Counted from the stretch's first letter, positions 42,600 through 52,024 are shown. The stretch is 64,000 bases of DNA from Polaribacter sp. ALD11 (GCF_002831685.1 NZ_CP025119.1:903001-967000); one strand, 5' to 3'. Made by a program: numbers and translations. The notes: generated from the sequence alone by a model not told the origin.

Positions 42600-43583
42600 A
42601 TGAAAAAATTAGAAGTAGGAATTATAGGTGGCGCAGGCTATACAGCTGGTGAATTAATACGATTATTATTGAATCATCCAGAAACAAATATCAATTTTGT
42701 GTACAGTACTTCTAATGCTGGTAACAAATTGTATAAAGTACATCAAGATTTAATTGGTGATACAGAAATTGATTTTACAAGTGAAATAAATACAAGTGTT
42801 GATGTGTTATTTTTATGTTTAGGTCATGGGAATTCTAAAGCTTTTTTAGAAAAAACTACATTTTCAGGCAAGACCAAAATTATCGATTTAAGTAACGATT
42901 TTAGATTACTTGCTGATAAAAATTTCAAAGGAAAAGATTTTGTGTACGGTTTACCAGAATTAGACAAAGAATCTATTAAAAAAGCAAATTATATTGCAAA
43001 TCCTGGTTGTTTTGCAACCGCTTTACAATTGGCTATTTTACCTTTGGCTGCAAATGGTTTGTTACAAAACGATGTGCATGTTAATGCCGTAACGGGTGCA
43101 ACTGGTGCAGGAACGTCCTTATCTGCAACGACACATTTTACGTATCGAGATAATAATTTCTCTCATTATAAAGCTTTTAATCATCAACATTTGGGAGAAA
43201 TTAATCAGACGGTACATCAGTTACAATCTAATTTTAATTCTGAAATTAACTTTGTACCCAATAGAGGAAATTTTTCTAGAGGTATTTTTGCAACTACCTA
43301 CACAAAGTTTGATGGTACTTTTGAAGAAGCTACAGCAATGTATAAAGCCTATTATAAAGATGCTGCTTTCACATTTATTTCTGAAAACGATGTTCACATG
43401 AAGCAGGTAGTCAATACCAACAAATGCTTGATTCATCTAGAAAAACACGGTAATAAATTACTAATTACAAGTACCATAGATAATTTATTAAAAGGAGCTT
43501 CTGGAGCAGCAATTCAGAATCTAAATTTAATGTACGGTTTTGAAGAAACATTAGGTTTAAATTTAAAAGCAAACTACTTTTAA
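42600..43583 (+). CDS. argC: N-acetyl-gamma-glutamyl-phosphate reductase
   Basis: 327 residues: VGIIGGAGYTAGELIRLLLNHP (NADP Rossmann), the catalytic Cys in YIANPGCFATALQLAI (about 138), and the HQHLGEINQ segment. It reduces acyl-glutamyl phosphate to the semialdehyde. The 177-bp gap after it holds dispersed repeat elements. Confidence 0.95.
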   Translation: MKKLEVGIIGGAGYTAGELIRLLLNHPETNINFVYSTSNAGNKLYKVHQDLIGDTEIDFTSEINTSVDVLFLCLGHGNSKAFLEKTTFSGKTKIIDLSNDFRLLADKNFKGKDFVYGLPELDKESIKKANYIANPGCFATALQLAILPLAANGLLQNDVHVNAVTGATGAGTSLSATTHFTYRDNNFSHYKAFNHQHLGEINQTVHQLQSNFNSEINFVPNRGNFSRGIFATTYTKFDGTFEEATAMYKAYYKDAAFTFISENDVHMKQVVNTNKCLIHLEKHGNKLLITSTIDNLLKGASGAAIQNLNLMYGFEETLGLNLKANYF

Positions 43584-43661
43584 TCTCAGGGCGATAACCA
43601 AGGATTTATTTTCCAAAGGATTCCTCGTAATTATAATAAGAAGTATGTTGCTTATTATTTA

Positions 43662-43735
43662 CTAGCTCGCGTTAGCGATTGAAACGGCATCCTTTTTTGA
43701 GGTACGAAAAAAAGATATAGTGTAAAGCGCGACCC
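43662..43735 (+). repeat. Dispersed repeat element, copy 1 (argC-proC gap)
   Basis: TAGCTCGCGTTAGCGATTGA continuing with AACGGCATCCTTTTTT ... AAAAAAAGATATAGTGTAAAGCGCGACCC. The same core (GATTG-AA-CATCCTTTTT ... AAAAAGATATA-TG-AAAGC) lies inverted at 62221-62288. I recall this pattern as a frequent intergenic element of flavobacteria. A local hairpin ATAATAAG...CTTATTAT precedes it at about 43633-43658. Confidence 0.7.
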
Positions 43736-43760
43736 TTGGGTAACGCCAAAAAATAAAATT

Positions 43761-44561
43761 ATGAAAATAGCCATTATTGGAACAGGAAATCTAGGGAAGT
43801 CTATTGCAAAAGGTTTAATTATAAACAACGCAATTACATCTTTGTATTTAACAAAAAGAAATTTGGAAGGTATTGCTGAATTTGACGGTTATAAAAATGT
43901 CTTTTTAACAAGAGACAATTTAGAAGCTGTAAGAAATTCTGATATTTTAATTTTTGCGGTTCAACCAGCTCATTTTGAAGATATTTTAGGTGAAATAAAA
44001 CCTCTTTTAACAGAAAAACATGTATTAGTTTCTACCATAACAGGTTTTTTAATTCCGAAAATTGAAGAAATAGTTGGGGTTAATCAGTTTATTATTAGAG
44101 CAATGCCAAATACAGCCATTGCAGTAGGTAAATCGATGACCTGTCTATGTAGTAACCAACAAGGCGAAAAGCGCATACAGATTGCAGAAGCTATTTTTAA
44201 TCGATTAGGACATTCATTAACGATTCCTGAATCTCAAATGCAAGCAGCAACTGTTGTTTGTGCAAGTGGGGTCGCTTTTTGGATGCGCTTGATTCGTGCC
44301 ACAACCCAAGCTGCTATTCAGTTAGGTTTCGATGCAAAAGAAGCGCAAGAATTAGCCATGTATACAAGTGAAGGAGCTGCCAATTTGTTAATTACAAATG
44401 GCAATCATCCGGAAGAGGAAATAGATCGAGTTACCACACCGCAAGGTTGTACAATTACTGGTTTAAATGAAATGGAACATAAAGGTTTAAGTTCTTCATT
44501 AATACAAGGAATGGTGGCTTCTTTTAACAAAATTAATATGATTAAAAAAGAACAAATATGA
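43761..44561 (+). CDS. proC: Pyrroline-5-carboxylate reductase
   Basis: 266 residues: KIAIIGTGNLGKSIAKGL (NAD(P) Rossmann), RAMPNTAIAVGKSMT, and the C-terminal TPQGCTITGLNEMEHKGLSSSL signature region. It makes proline from pyrroline-5-carboxylate. Placement inside the arginine operon links both glutamate-family pathways. Overlaps argD by ATGA. Confidence 0.93.
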   Translation: MKIAIIGTGNLGKSIAKGLIINNAITSLYLTKRNLEGIAEFDGYKNVFLTRDNLEAVRNSDILIFAVQPAHFEDILGEIKPLLTEKHVLVSTITGFLIPKIEEIVGVNQFIIRAMPNTAIAVGKSMTCLCSNQQGEKRIQIAEAIFNRLGHSLTIPESQMQAATVVCASGVAFWMRLIRATTQAAIQLGFDAKEAQELAMYTSEGAANLLITNGNHPEEEIDRVTTPQGCTITGLNEMEHKGLSSSLIQGMVASFNKINMIKKEQI

Positions 44562-45685
44562 GTTTATTTAATGTGTATCCATTGTTCGACATCACTCCTT
44601 TAAAAGGAAAAGATGTTTTTATTTTTGAAGAAAACGGAACTAAATATTTAGATTTATATGGTGGTCATGCTGTAATTTCGATTGGACATTCGCATCCTAC
44701 TTATGTAAAAAATATTAGTAACCAAGTTGCTAAATTAGGTTTTTACAGTAATTCTATTCAGAATCCGTTACAGGCAGAATTGGCACATAAACTAGTAGAA
44801 ATATCTGGCTGTAAAGACTATGAATTATTTTTATGTAATTCGGGCGCAGAAGCAAATGAAAATGCTTTAAAACTAGCTTCTTTTCATACGAATAAGAAAA
44901 AAGTTATTGCCTTTAAAAATGGCTTTCACGGAAGAACTTCTGCCGCGGTTGCTGCTACAGATAATCCTAACATTATTGCGCCAATAAATGCACAACAGGA
45001 AGTTGAAATTTTAGAGTTGGGTAATTTAGAAAGTTTAGAAAAATCTTTAGCTAAAAATGATGTTTGTGCTGTAATTATAGAATTTATTCAAGGCGTTGGT
45101 GGTTTAGATGAAAGCACTACCGAGTTTTACGAAGGTGCAGACAAGTTATGTAAAAAATATAATGCGTGTTTTATTGCTGATGAAGTACAGTCTGGATTTG
45201 GTAGAACGGGTGATTTTTTCGCTTTTCAGAAATACAATGTTACTCCGACTATTATCTCTTTAGCAAAAGGAATGGGGAATGGTTTTCCTGTTGGTGGTAT
45301 TTTAATTCATCCGTCTATAAAGGCTTCTTTTGGTTTATTAGGAACCACTTTTGGTGGAAATAATTTGGCTTGTGTGGCTTCTCTTGCCGTTTTAGAGGTT
45401 ATTAAAGAAGAAAAGTTAATGGAAAATGCAAAATCTATTTCAGCCTATTTTATTGAGCAAGCCAAAACGATTCCTAATTTAAAAGCAGTTAAAGGAAGAG
45501 GTTTAATGCTGGGTTTAGAGTTTAACTTTCCAATTGCAGAAATTAGAAAAAACATGATTTATAAGCATAAAATTTTTACAGGAAGTGCTAAAAATCCGAA
45601 TGTAATTAGAATTCTACCTTCTTTAACGGTTAAAAAAGAACACATCGATGTCTTTTTGAATGCTTTGAAAAAGGAAATATCATAG
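44558..45685 (+). CDS. argD: Acetylornithine aminotransferase (class III, PLP)
   Basis: 375 residues. CNSGAEANENALKLA, FKNGFHGRTSAAVAATD, FIADEVQSGFGRTG and the PLP-binding Lys in TIISLAKGMGNGFPVGG (about 238) are present. It converts N-acylglutamate semialdehyde to N-acylornithine. Shares ATGA with proC. Confidence 0.94.
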   Translation: MSLFNVYPLFDITPLKGKDVFIFEENGTKYLDLYGGHAVISIGHSHPTYVKNISNQVAKLGFYSNSIQNPLQAELAHKLVEISGCKDYELFLCNSGAEANENALKLASFHTNKKKVIAFKNGFHGRTSAAVAATDNPNIIAPINAQQEVEILELGNLESLEKSLAKNDVCAVIIEFIQGVGGLDESTTEFYEGADKLCKKYNACFIADEVQSGFGRTGDFFAFQKYNVTPTIISLAKGMGNGFPVGGILIHPSIKASFGLLGTTFGGNNLACVASLAVLEVIKEEKLMENAKSISAYFIEQAKTIPNLKAVKGRGLMLGLEFNFPIAEIRKNMIYKHKIFTGSAKNPNVIRILPSLTVKKEHIDVFLNALKKEIS

Positions 45686-45730
45686 TCTTTTTGAAACTTA
45701 TCGCGCCTACTCAAGAGGACATTATAACCA

Positions 45731-45754
45731 TGTCTAATCGAATGCAGTCGAGAT
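45731..45754. repeat. GTCGAGA-type repeat fragment (argD-argF' gap)
   Basis: TGTCTAATCGAATGCAGTCG followed by AGATC. Similar TCGAGC-GTAGTCGAGAC wording occurs at 48712-48731; both resemble a short intergenic repeat known to me from Bacteroidetes. Confidence 0.4.
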
Positions 45755-45769
45755 CTAAAAAATAATAAA

Positions 45770-46708
45770 ATGAAAAATTACACCTCCATAAACGATATTG
45801 ATAACATTAATTCTTGGATTGAAGAAGCCAAAGAAATCAAAGCAGAACCTTTAAAAAATATTGAATTAGGAAAAAATAAAACCTTAGGATTGTTATTTTT
45901 TAACTCCAGTTTACGTACCCGTTTAAGTACACAAAAAGCAGCTTTAAATTTAGGAATGAACCCAATTGTAATGAATGTTTCTGGAGATACTTGGGGAATT
46001 GAATTTGGAGATGGAACCGTAATGGATGGCAATACCGCAGAACATATTAAAGAAGCGGCTGCGGTAATTTCTCAATATTGTGACATTATTGCTGTAAGAG
46101 CTTTTCCGAGTTTAACTGACAAGCAAAAAGACGAATCTGAACACGTTTTAAAATCGTTTGTTCAATTTGCTTCTGTGCCAATTGTAAGTATGGAAAGTGC
46201 AACCGGTCATCCGTTACAAGGACTAACAGATGCAATTACAATTGCTGAAAATTCTACAAAAAAAAGACCAAAAGTCGTTTTAAGTTGGGCGCCGCATGTA
46301 AAAGCTTTACCGCACGCTGTTGGAAATAGTTTTGTGCAAGCAATGCAAAAAATGGACGTTGAGTTTGTGATTGCAAATCCGGAAGGATATGATTTGAATC
46401 CAGAAATTACGAAAGACACGCCTATTTATCACAATCAGTCAGCCGCTTTTAAAGATGCTGATTTTGTCTACGCAAAAAACTGGAGTTCTTATAATAACTA
46501 CGGACAAATACTAAACGTAGATGCAGATTGGATGATAACAAAAGATAAATTAGCGAATGCTAAATTTATGCATTGTTTGCCTGTTAGAAGAAATCTTGTG
46601 GTGGAAGATGCCGTTTTAGATAGCGATGCTTCTTTAGTTATTGAACAAGCAAATAATAGAACTTTTGCTGCGCAATTGGTTTTGAAGAAGATTTTAGAAA
46701 ACAACTAA
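45770..46708 (+). CDS. argF': N-acylornithine carbamoyltransferase (ArgF')
   Basis: 312 residues, very close to the Bacteroides fragilis N-succinylornithine enzyme as I recall it (FFNSSLRTRLSTQKAALNLG, MDG-EHI, HPLQGLTDAI, FMHCLPVRRN). In that enzyme Pro90 confers succinyl, and Glu at the equivalent site of the Xanthomonas enzyme confers acetyl specificity; here residue 90 is Ala (MDGNTAEH). The acyl group used is therefore uncertain. It makes N-acylcitrulline, later deacylated by ArgE. Confidence 0.9.
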   Translation: MKNYTSINDIDNINSWIEEAKEIKAEPLKNIELGKNKTLGLLFFNSSLRTRLSTQKAALNLGMNPIVMNVSGDTWGIEFGDGTVMDGNTAEHIKEAAAVISQYCDIIAVRAFPSLTDKQKDESEHVLKSFVQFASVPIVSMESATGHPLQGLTDAITIAENSTKKRPKVVLSWAPHVKALPHAVGNSFVQAMQKMDVEFVIANPEGYDLNPEITKDTPIYHNQSAAFKDADFVYAKNWSSYNNYGQILNVDADWMITKDKLANAKFMHCLPVRRNLVVEDAVLDSDASLVIEQANNRTFAAQLVLKKILENN

Positions 46709-46711
46709 CAT

Positions 46712-46773
46712 CATTGTGAGAAACGAAGCAACCTGCTTATTAATAGACAGATTGCTTCGTGCCTCGCAATGAC
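46712..46773. repeat. Palindromic dispersed repeat between argF' and argB
   Basis: Inverted repeat CATTGTGAGAAACGAAGCAA / TTGCTTCGTGCCTCGCAATG (three mismatches) around a 23-nt centre. Related copy at 48784-48854 and a half-copy at 37012. Such CATTGCGAG-type palindromes are widespread intergenic elements. Confidence 0.75.
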
Positions 46774-46785
46774 AGATACACGAAA

Positions 46786-47562
46786 ATGGAAAAACTATCA
46801 ATCATAAAAATTGGCGGAAAAATTATTGAAGATGAAACTTCTTTACATGCTTTTCTAAAATTATTTTCTAACTTAGAAGGAAAGAAAATATTAGTTCATG
46901 GTGGAGGAAAACGTGCTACATATATCGCATCTAAATTAGGAGTTGAATCTAAAATGATCGCTGGTAGACGGATTACTGACAAAGAAACTTTGGATGTTAT
47001 TACTATGGTGTACGGCGGTTTGGTAAACAAGAATATAGTTGCCAAACTACAAGCTTTACAAATTAACGCAATTGGCTTAACGGGCGCAGACATCAACAGT
47101 GTAAAATCTGAAAGAAGACCGGTAAAAGAAGTTGATTTTGGCTTTGTGGGTGATGTAAAACAAGTAAATTCGAATGGAATTGATAAATTAATGAAAGCTG
47201 ATTTTACGCCTGTTTTTTGTGCCATTACGCACGATGGAAACGGACAACTATTAAACACAAATGCAGATACAATTGCAAGTACTATTGCAGTTGGAATGAG
47301 CGAAATCTATGAAACATCCATTTATTATTGTTTTGAATTGAATGGTGTTCTAAGAGATTTTAATGTTAAAGATTCAGTAGTAAAAGTGATCAATTCTAAA
47401 ACGTATAAAGAGTTATTAGATGCTAAAATTATTACTGACGGAATGATTCCTAAAATAGACAATTGTTTTGACGCTTTAAACAATGGCGTATCAAGAGTAC
47501 ATATTGGAAATACTTCTATGTTCACAAAAGAAAATGAGTTTTATACGACCATAACATTATAA
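46786..47562 (+). CDS. argB: Acetylglutamate kinase
   Basis: 258 residues: SIIKIGGKIIED, LVHGGGKRATYIASKLG (phosphate loop), DAD-type catalytic segment TNADTIASTIAVGM and a C-terminal GMIPKIDNCFDALNNGVSRVHI. It phosphorylates N-acylglutamate. ATG 46786 is used because an upstream in-frame GTG (46759) lies inside the palindromic repeat. Confidence 0.93.
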   Translation: MEKLSIIKIGGKIIEDETSLHAFLKLFSNLEGKKILVHGGGKRATYIASKLGVESKMIAGRRITDKETLDVITMVYGGLVNKNIVAKLQALQINAIGLTGADINSVKSERRPVKEVDFGFVGDVKQVNSNGIDKLMKADFTPVFCAITHDGNGQLLNTNADTIASTIAVGMSEIYETSIYYCFELNGVLRDFNVKDSVVKVINSKTYKELLDAKIITDGMIPKIDNCFDALNNGVSRVHIGNTSMFTKENEFYTTITL

Positions 47563-47564
47563 AT

Positions 47565-48632
47565 ATGACGTTACAAAAATTAACAGAAAACGCAATTTCT
47601 CTTTTAAAAAATTTGATTGAAACACAATCATTTTCTACTGAAGAAGAAAACACTGCGAAATTGATAGAAGGTTGGTTTATAGAAAATGAAATCCCTTTTA
47701 AAAGAACAAAAAACAATATTTGGGCAACCAACAAACATTTTGATGAAAGCAAACCTACTCTATTGCTAAACTCTCATCATGATACGGTTCACCCAAACTC
47801 TGCGTATACAAAAGATCCTTTAAAGGCAATTGTAGAAGATGGTAAATTATACGGTTTAGGTTCTAATGATGCTGGTGGGTGTTTGGTTTCCTTAATAGCA
47901 ACTTTCACCAATTTTTACGCACAAGAAAATCTAAAATACAATTTGGTTATTGTGGCTTCTGCCGAAGAGGAAAATTCTGGACCTGATGGTTTAAACTCTA
48001 TGCTTTCTATCATTCCGCATATTGATGTGGCCATTGTTGGTGAACCTACTTTAATGAATTTAGCCGTTGCAGAAAAAGGCTTAGTTGTTTTTGATGCTGT
48101 TGTAGCAGGAACTCCGAGTCATGCGGCGCATCCAAATAATAACAATTCAATTTATAATACAATTGAAGTTTTACAATGGTTTAAAGATTTTAAATTTGAC
48201 AAACCTTCTGTTGCTTTAGGTGATGTAAAAATGACAGTTACTCAAATTGCTGCAGGTTCTCAACATAATGTGGTGCCTGCACATGTAGATTTAGTGATAG
48301 ATGTTCGTGTAAATGACGCCTATTCTAATAAAGAAATTGCAGCTATTTTACAAGAAAAATCGCCTTGTACAACAATTACTCCTAGAAGTTTACGCTTAAA
48401 CTCCTCTTCTATTTCTACAGAACACGATTTAGTAAAAGCAGGTATTGCCATGGGAAGAGAAACGTATGGTTCCCCCACCTTATCAGATCAATCTGTACTA
48501 ACTTGTCAATCTTTAAAATTAGGCCCAGGCGACAGCACACGTTCACATTCTGCCGATGAATTTATTTATCTTGCAGAAATTGAAGAAGGAATACAGATTT
48601 ATATTGAACTCTTGAATAGAGTAATTAAATAG
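47565..48632 (+). CDS. argE: Acetylornithine deacetylase (M20 family)
   Basis: 355 residues. M20 zinc peptidase marks: LLLNSHHDTVHP (first His and catalytic Asp), GLGSNDAGGCLVSLIAT (bridging Asp), ASAEEENSGPDGLNS (catalytic Glu) and a dimerisation insert GTPSHAAHPNNNNS. In this pathway it should deacylate N-acylcitrulline. Two bases after argB. Confidence 0.9.
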   Translation: MTLQKLTENAISLLKNLIETQSFSTEEENTAKLIEGWFIENEIPFKRTKNNIWATNKHFDESKPTLLLNSHHDTVHPNSAYTKDPLKAIVEDGKLYGLGSNDAGGCLVSLIATFTNFYAQENLKYNLVIVASAEEENSGPDGLNSMLSIIPHIDVAIVGEPTLMNLAVAEKGLVVFDAVVAGTPSHAAHPNNNNSIYNTIEVLQWFKDFKFDKPSVALGDVKMTVTQIAAGSQHNVVPAHVDLVIDVRVNDAYSNKEIAAILQEKSPCTTITPRSLRLNSSSISTEHDLVKAGIAMGRETYGSPTLSDQSVLTCQSLKLGPGDSTRSHSADEFIYLAEIEEGIQIYIELLNRVIK

Positions 48633-48690
48633 AGAAAAAAGAGGATCGAGACAAGAAACAAGACTGACATATTTAGTCTTGATTCTAAAT
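48633..48690. repeat. GAGAAAAAAGAGG repeat and hairpin in the argE-argH gap
   Basis: GAGAAAAAAGAGGATCGAGA is followed by AAGACT-GACATATTT-AGTCTT hairpin. GAGAAAAAAGAGG also occurs at 10748 inside the lipoprotein start. The element is one of three stacked in this 239-bp gap. Confidence 0.45.
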
Positions 48691-48783
48691 AAGTTATTAT
48701 AATAAATGTCTGGTCGAGCGTAGTCGAGACCTAAATTTAACCTCTCGCCTGCGCTCGAGAAAATGTAAAAGGAATAAAATAAT

Positions 48784-48854
48784 CGTCATAACGAGGAAGT
48801 ACGACAAAGTTATCTTATAATTAATGATGAGATTGCTTCGTTCTTCGCAATGAC
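48784..48854. repeat. Palindromic dispersed repeat before argH
   Basis: Imperfect inverted repeat CGTCATAACGAGGAAGTACG ... GATTGCTTCGTTCTTCGCAA-TGAC, related to 46712-46773. A TCGAGCGTAGTCGAGAC fragment lies at 48712-48731 just upstream. Confidence 0.65.
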
Positions 48855-48871
48855 AACAAAATATAGAAATT

Positions 48872-50149
48872 ATGAAGTTATGGGATAAAGGATTTTCAAT
48901 AGATAAACAAATAGAAAAATTTACAGTAGGTAATGATAGAGAAATTGACATGCATATTGCAAAATATGATGTTCAGGCTTCTTTAGCTCATGCCATAATG
49001 TTAGCATCTATTGGTATTATTACTGCGGATGAATTGAAAGATTTAAAAAGAGGTTTGAAAGAATTGGCAGACGATATTGAAAACGGAACCTTCATAATAG
49101 AAGCTTCTTTTGAAGATGTACATTCTAAAATTGAATGGGAATTAACCAATAAATTAGGAGAAGTTGGTAAGAAAATTCATACGGCTCGTTCTAGAAATGA
49201 TCAAGTTTTGGTTGCTTTACAATTGTACTATAAAGAGAATTTAGCCATTATCAACGATAAAACAAAGACTCTTTTTGATACGCTTTTAGGTTTAGCTGAA
49301 ACACACAAAGAAAGTTTATTACCGGGTTACACACACTTACAGGTTGCAATGCCATCATCTTTCGGATTATGGTTTTCTGCCTATGCTGAATTATTGATTG
49401 ATGATGTCTATATGTTGAACGCGGTTTCTAGAGTTGTAGACCAAAATCCTTTGGGTTCTGCTGCTGGTTACGGAAGTTCATTCCCTATCGACAGAGAATT
49501 AACAACCAAAGAATTAGATTTTGCTACGTTAAAATACAATGTGGTTGCTGCACAATTAAGCAGAGGAAAAAGCGAGCGTTCTATTGCGTCCGCTTTAGGC
49601 GGATTGTGTAATACGATGGCTCGTTTTGCGATGGATGTTTGTTTGTATATGAGTCAGAATTTTAATTTTATTTCTTTTCCTGATGAATTAACAACAGGAA
49701 GTAGCATTATGCCACACAAGAAGAATCCTGATGTTTTTGAATTGATCCGTGGAAAATGTAATAAAATTCAGGCTTTACACACAGAGATGGTAATGATTAC
49801 CAACAATTTACCAACGGGTTATCACAGAGATTATCAATTGTTAAAAGAAAATATTATCAATGCTTTTGAAGATGTTAAAGATATTTTAGACATCTTTAAC
49901 TACTCTATTCAACAAGTAATTGTAAAAGATATTGATTTGAATGATGAAAAATATCAATATTTATTTACGGTAGATAGCATCAATAATTTAGTGGTTGAAG
50001 GCATGTCTTTTAGAGAAGCATATCAAAAAATTGGTGGACAAGTGCAAGCAGGAACTTACAAACCAGATTTAGGAAAACAACATTCTCACGTTGGAAGTAT
50101 TCATAATTTATCTTTGGATAAAATTAAAGAGAAATATCCAAAAAACTAA
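48872..50149 (+). CDS. argH: Argininosuccinate lyase
   Basis: 425 residues. Fumarase-superfamily signature GSSIMPHKKNPDVFELIRGK, ARSRNDQVLVALQLY and GYTHLQVAMPSSFGLW. It splits argininosuccinate to arginine and fumarate, ending the pathway. A strong terminator follows at 50171-50207, closing the operon. Confidence 0.95.
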   Translation: MKLWDKGFSIDKQIEKFTVGNDREIDMHIAKYDVQASLAHAIMLASIGIITADELKDLKRGLKELADDIENGTFIIEASFEDVHSKIEWELTNKLGEVGKKIHTARSRNDQVLVALQLYYKENLAIINDKTKTLFDTLLGLAETHKESLLPGYTHLQVAMPSSFGLWFSAYAELLIDDVYMLNAVSRVVDQNPLGSAAGYGSSFPIDRELTTKELDFATLKYNVVAAQLSRGKSERSIASALGGLCNTMARFAMDVCLYMSQNFNFISFPDELTTGSSIMPHKKNPDVFELIRGKCNKIQALHTEMVMITNNLPTGYHRDYQLLKENIINAFEDVKDILDIFNYSIQQVIVKDIDLNDEKYQYLFTVDSINNLVVEGMSFREAYQKIGGQVQAGTYKPDLGKQHSHVGSIHNLSLDKIKEKYPKN

Positions 50150-50170
50150 GAACTGTTCTAATAAGAAAAT

Positions 50171-50207
50171 AAAAGCCTTGTTTACTAATTCTAAACAAGG
50201 CTTTTTT
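50171..50207 (+). terminator. Terminator of the arginine operon
   Basis: AAAAGCCTTGTTT / AAACAAGGCTTTT, 13-bp perfect stem, 9-nt loop and six T. Confidence 0.9.
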
Positions 50208-50237
50208 AGTGGTATTAAATATTACTTAAAACTTACG

Positions 50238-50834
50238 TTAAAAGTAAAAATTGATTCCAATAGAGGTACTAAACACATCACTAAAACTAACTTCTTTAGA
50301 TGTAATTGTATACCATAAGTACGTTTCTACTGTACCTAGTTCTGCGTAAAAATCGATTCCTTTTACAATTTTTGAATCTGTAAAATTCTTATGAACCATA
50401 GCTCCACCAAATAACGTAAAATGGAAAGCATTGGGTACATAATAACCTTCTGGATATTTACTTGGTAGTGTAGTAAATGAATTTGTACCTATTTGATAAC
50501 TTGTTGTAAAACCTGCAATTGGCGTAATTGTTAAATTCTTTCCTATTTCTTTTCTATAAATAGGAAAAGAGTTTTTTATGGTAAGCAAGTGAATACGTTC
50601 TGCATTAGATATTGATGATGGTACGTACCCGTATAATAATTCTGAATATAATACTTTATTGAATATTTGATAACCGGCACCAACAGAAACAAGACCAATA
50701 TTTCCTGCAAATTGTACTTTTACATAATCTGGAATATACCAAGACTTATCTTTATTTAAATTAGATTCTTGAGCATAAGATTGTGTGAAAAAGAATAGTA
50801 CTATGGGTAATAAAAATATATTTTTAATCTTCAT
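50238..50834 (-). CDS. Outer-membrane barrel-like hypothetical protein
   Basis: About 198 residues: signal peptide (IFLLPIVLFFFTQSYAQ), then alternating hydrophobic/polar strands with NIGLVSVGAGYQIFNKVLYSELLYGY, ITPIAGFTTSYQIG, and a terminal SIGINFYF typical of a small barrel. Not recognised. ATG 50834 is used; an upstream ATG (50873) would overlap the phosphoesterase and delay the signal peptide. Downstream partner of the phosphoesterase gene. Confidence 0.7.
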   Translation of the reverse strand: MKIKNIFLLPIVLFFFTQSYAQESNLNKDKSWYIPDYVKVQFAGNIGLVSVGAGYQIFNKVLYSELLYGYVPSSISNAERIHLLTIKNSFPIYRKEIGKNLTITPIAGFTTSYQIGTNSFTTLPSKYPEGYYVPNAFHFTLFGGAMVHKNFTDSKIVKGIDFYAELGTVETYLWYTITSKEVSFSDVFSTSIGINFYF

Positions 50835-50838
50835 TTTT

Positions 50839-51642
50839 TTATAATTCAATAATTTCAAAATTAAAAGTTTCACCCTGTACGTCTATAATACCATATTCAG
50901 GATTTTTTAGAGCAGGCACAGTTAAATAACTAACCTTTCCATCAGCTTTTCCATCTTCATAGAAAAAACTATGATTATGTCCATTTACCGACAATGACAC
51001 ATTGTTATCTGTCATTATCGACTTATACGTTTCTCTCATTTCATCACTAAAATCTGTACTAGAAGGAGGAATGTGTGCAAACACAAATACTTGATTAAAT
51101 TTTGCATTATCACTTAATTCTAATGATAACCAATCAAAATCTGGGTCTTTATTACTTTCCCAAATTATATCATCAAAAAGAACAAACTTGTTATTATTAA
51201 ATTCAAAAGAGTAATTATAATCACCAAACATTTCTTTATAAATAATACTTCCATTTGAATTATAATCATGGTTTCCGATAACTGTTAAATAAGGTTTTTT
51301 AAGGGTACTCATTATGTCATGAAAAATTTCATATTCTTTTAAAAGTGCTTGATCTGCAATATCACCACCAAAGATCACAAATAAAATATCGTCTCTTTTA
51401 TTAATATCATCAATAACTGTTTTAAGATTATCATAATAATAATGTACATCTGTAATGAAAGCGAATTTAAAATCTTGAGAATCTACTTTTATATTCTCAA
51501 GTAATTTTAAATTTTTATCAGTCGTGTTTTTTTGTGCTGATTTAACACTTGCTTCATAAACACTATATTCAAAAAAATTATCACAGGTAGTGAATGTTAT
51601 TGTAATAGCAGTTAATACTATAATTTTTAAAAATTTCATCAA
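50839..51642 (-). CDS. Metallophosphoesterase, probable lipoprotein
   Basis: 267 residues. Lipobox-like ITFTTC (Cys about 20) then a calcineurin-like phosphoesterase: FAFITDVHYY (D-x-H), FVIFGGDIAD (GD), VIGNHDYNS (GNH[DE]), and NGHNHSFFY (GH-x-H). Two-metal hydrolase of phosphomono/diesters; exact substrate unknown. Upstream of the barrel gene (4-bp gap), with a -7 box at 51713-51720. Confidence 0.85.
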   Translation of the reverse strand: MMKFLKIIVLTAITITFTTCDNFFEYSVYEASVKSAQKNTTDKNLKLLENIKVDSQDFKFAFITDVHYYYDNLKTVIDDINKRDDILFVIFGGDIADQALLKEYEIFHDIMSTLKKPYLTVIGNHDYNSNGSIIYKEMFGDYNYSFEFNNNKFVLFDDIIWESNKDPDFDWLSLELSDNAKFNQVFVFAHIPPSSTDFSDEMRETYKSIMTDNNVSLSVNGHNHSFFYEDGKADGKVSYLTVPALKNPEYGIIDVQGETFNFEIIEL

Positions 51643-51994
51643 TTTTTTATTTCTATTATATAAGTTAAATAAGTTTTATTTACTGTGTAGACGAGTAAAA
51701 TATAAAAGCTTACAAAGATATCGAAAAATCAAAATTCATGGTAATTTTAATCTCATCAATCATAAAAAAAAAGTAATAAATACATTATTTACAGTGTTAC
51801 ATATTTTTGATAATCAATAAGGCAAAATCAACTCTAATTATTTATAAAAAGAATAAAATAACCTCTATATTATTGCAATTAAATGAATGCTTTAAGAAGA
51901 AATATGCACAAAGAGAAATTGAATTAAAAAATTAATAGCTAAACCTAACTAAACAACATTTTCAAACATATAGTGAGATAATTATGAAAACAAA
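51643..51994. other. Intergenic stretch, promoter only
   Basis: About 350 bp of AT-rich DNA. The minus-strand TATCTTTG at 51713-51720 is a likely promoter of the phosphoesterase operon (leader about 64 nt). Nothing else is recognised before the terminator at 51995. Confidence 0.6.
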
Positions 51995-52024
51995 AAAAGC
52001 AGTTATTTTAAAATAACTGCTTTT
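51995..52024 (-). terminator. Terminator of the crtI-crtB-crtZ operon
   Basis: AAAAGCAGTTATTT / AAATAACTGCTTTT, 14-bp perfect stem, with A/T tracts on both sides. Confidence 0.85.

Noticed and set aside
46896..47258. Minus-strand frame of 120 codons opposite argB
   Set aside because: Antisense shadow of argB; composition reflects the complement of its codons.
42555..48854. CRISPR-like array from the repeated palindromes in the arginine operon
   Set aside because: Repeats differ from each other, are kilobases apart and have genes between them; no spacer structure.
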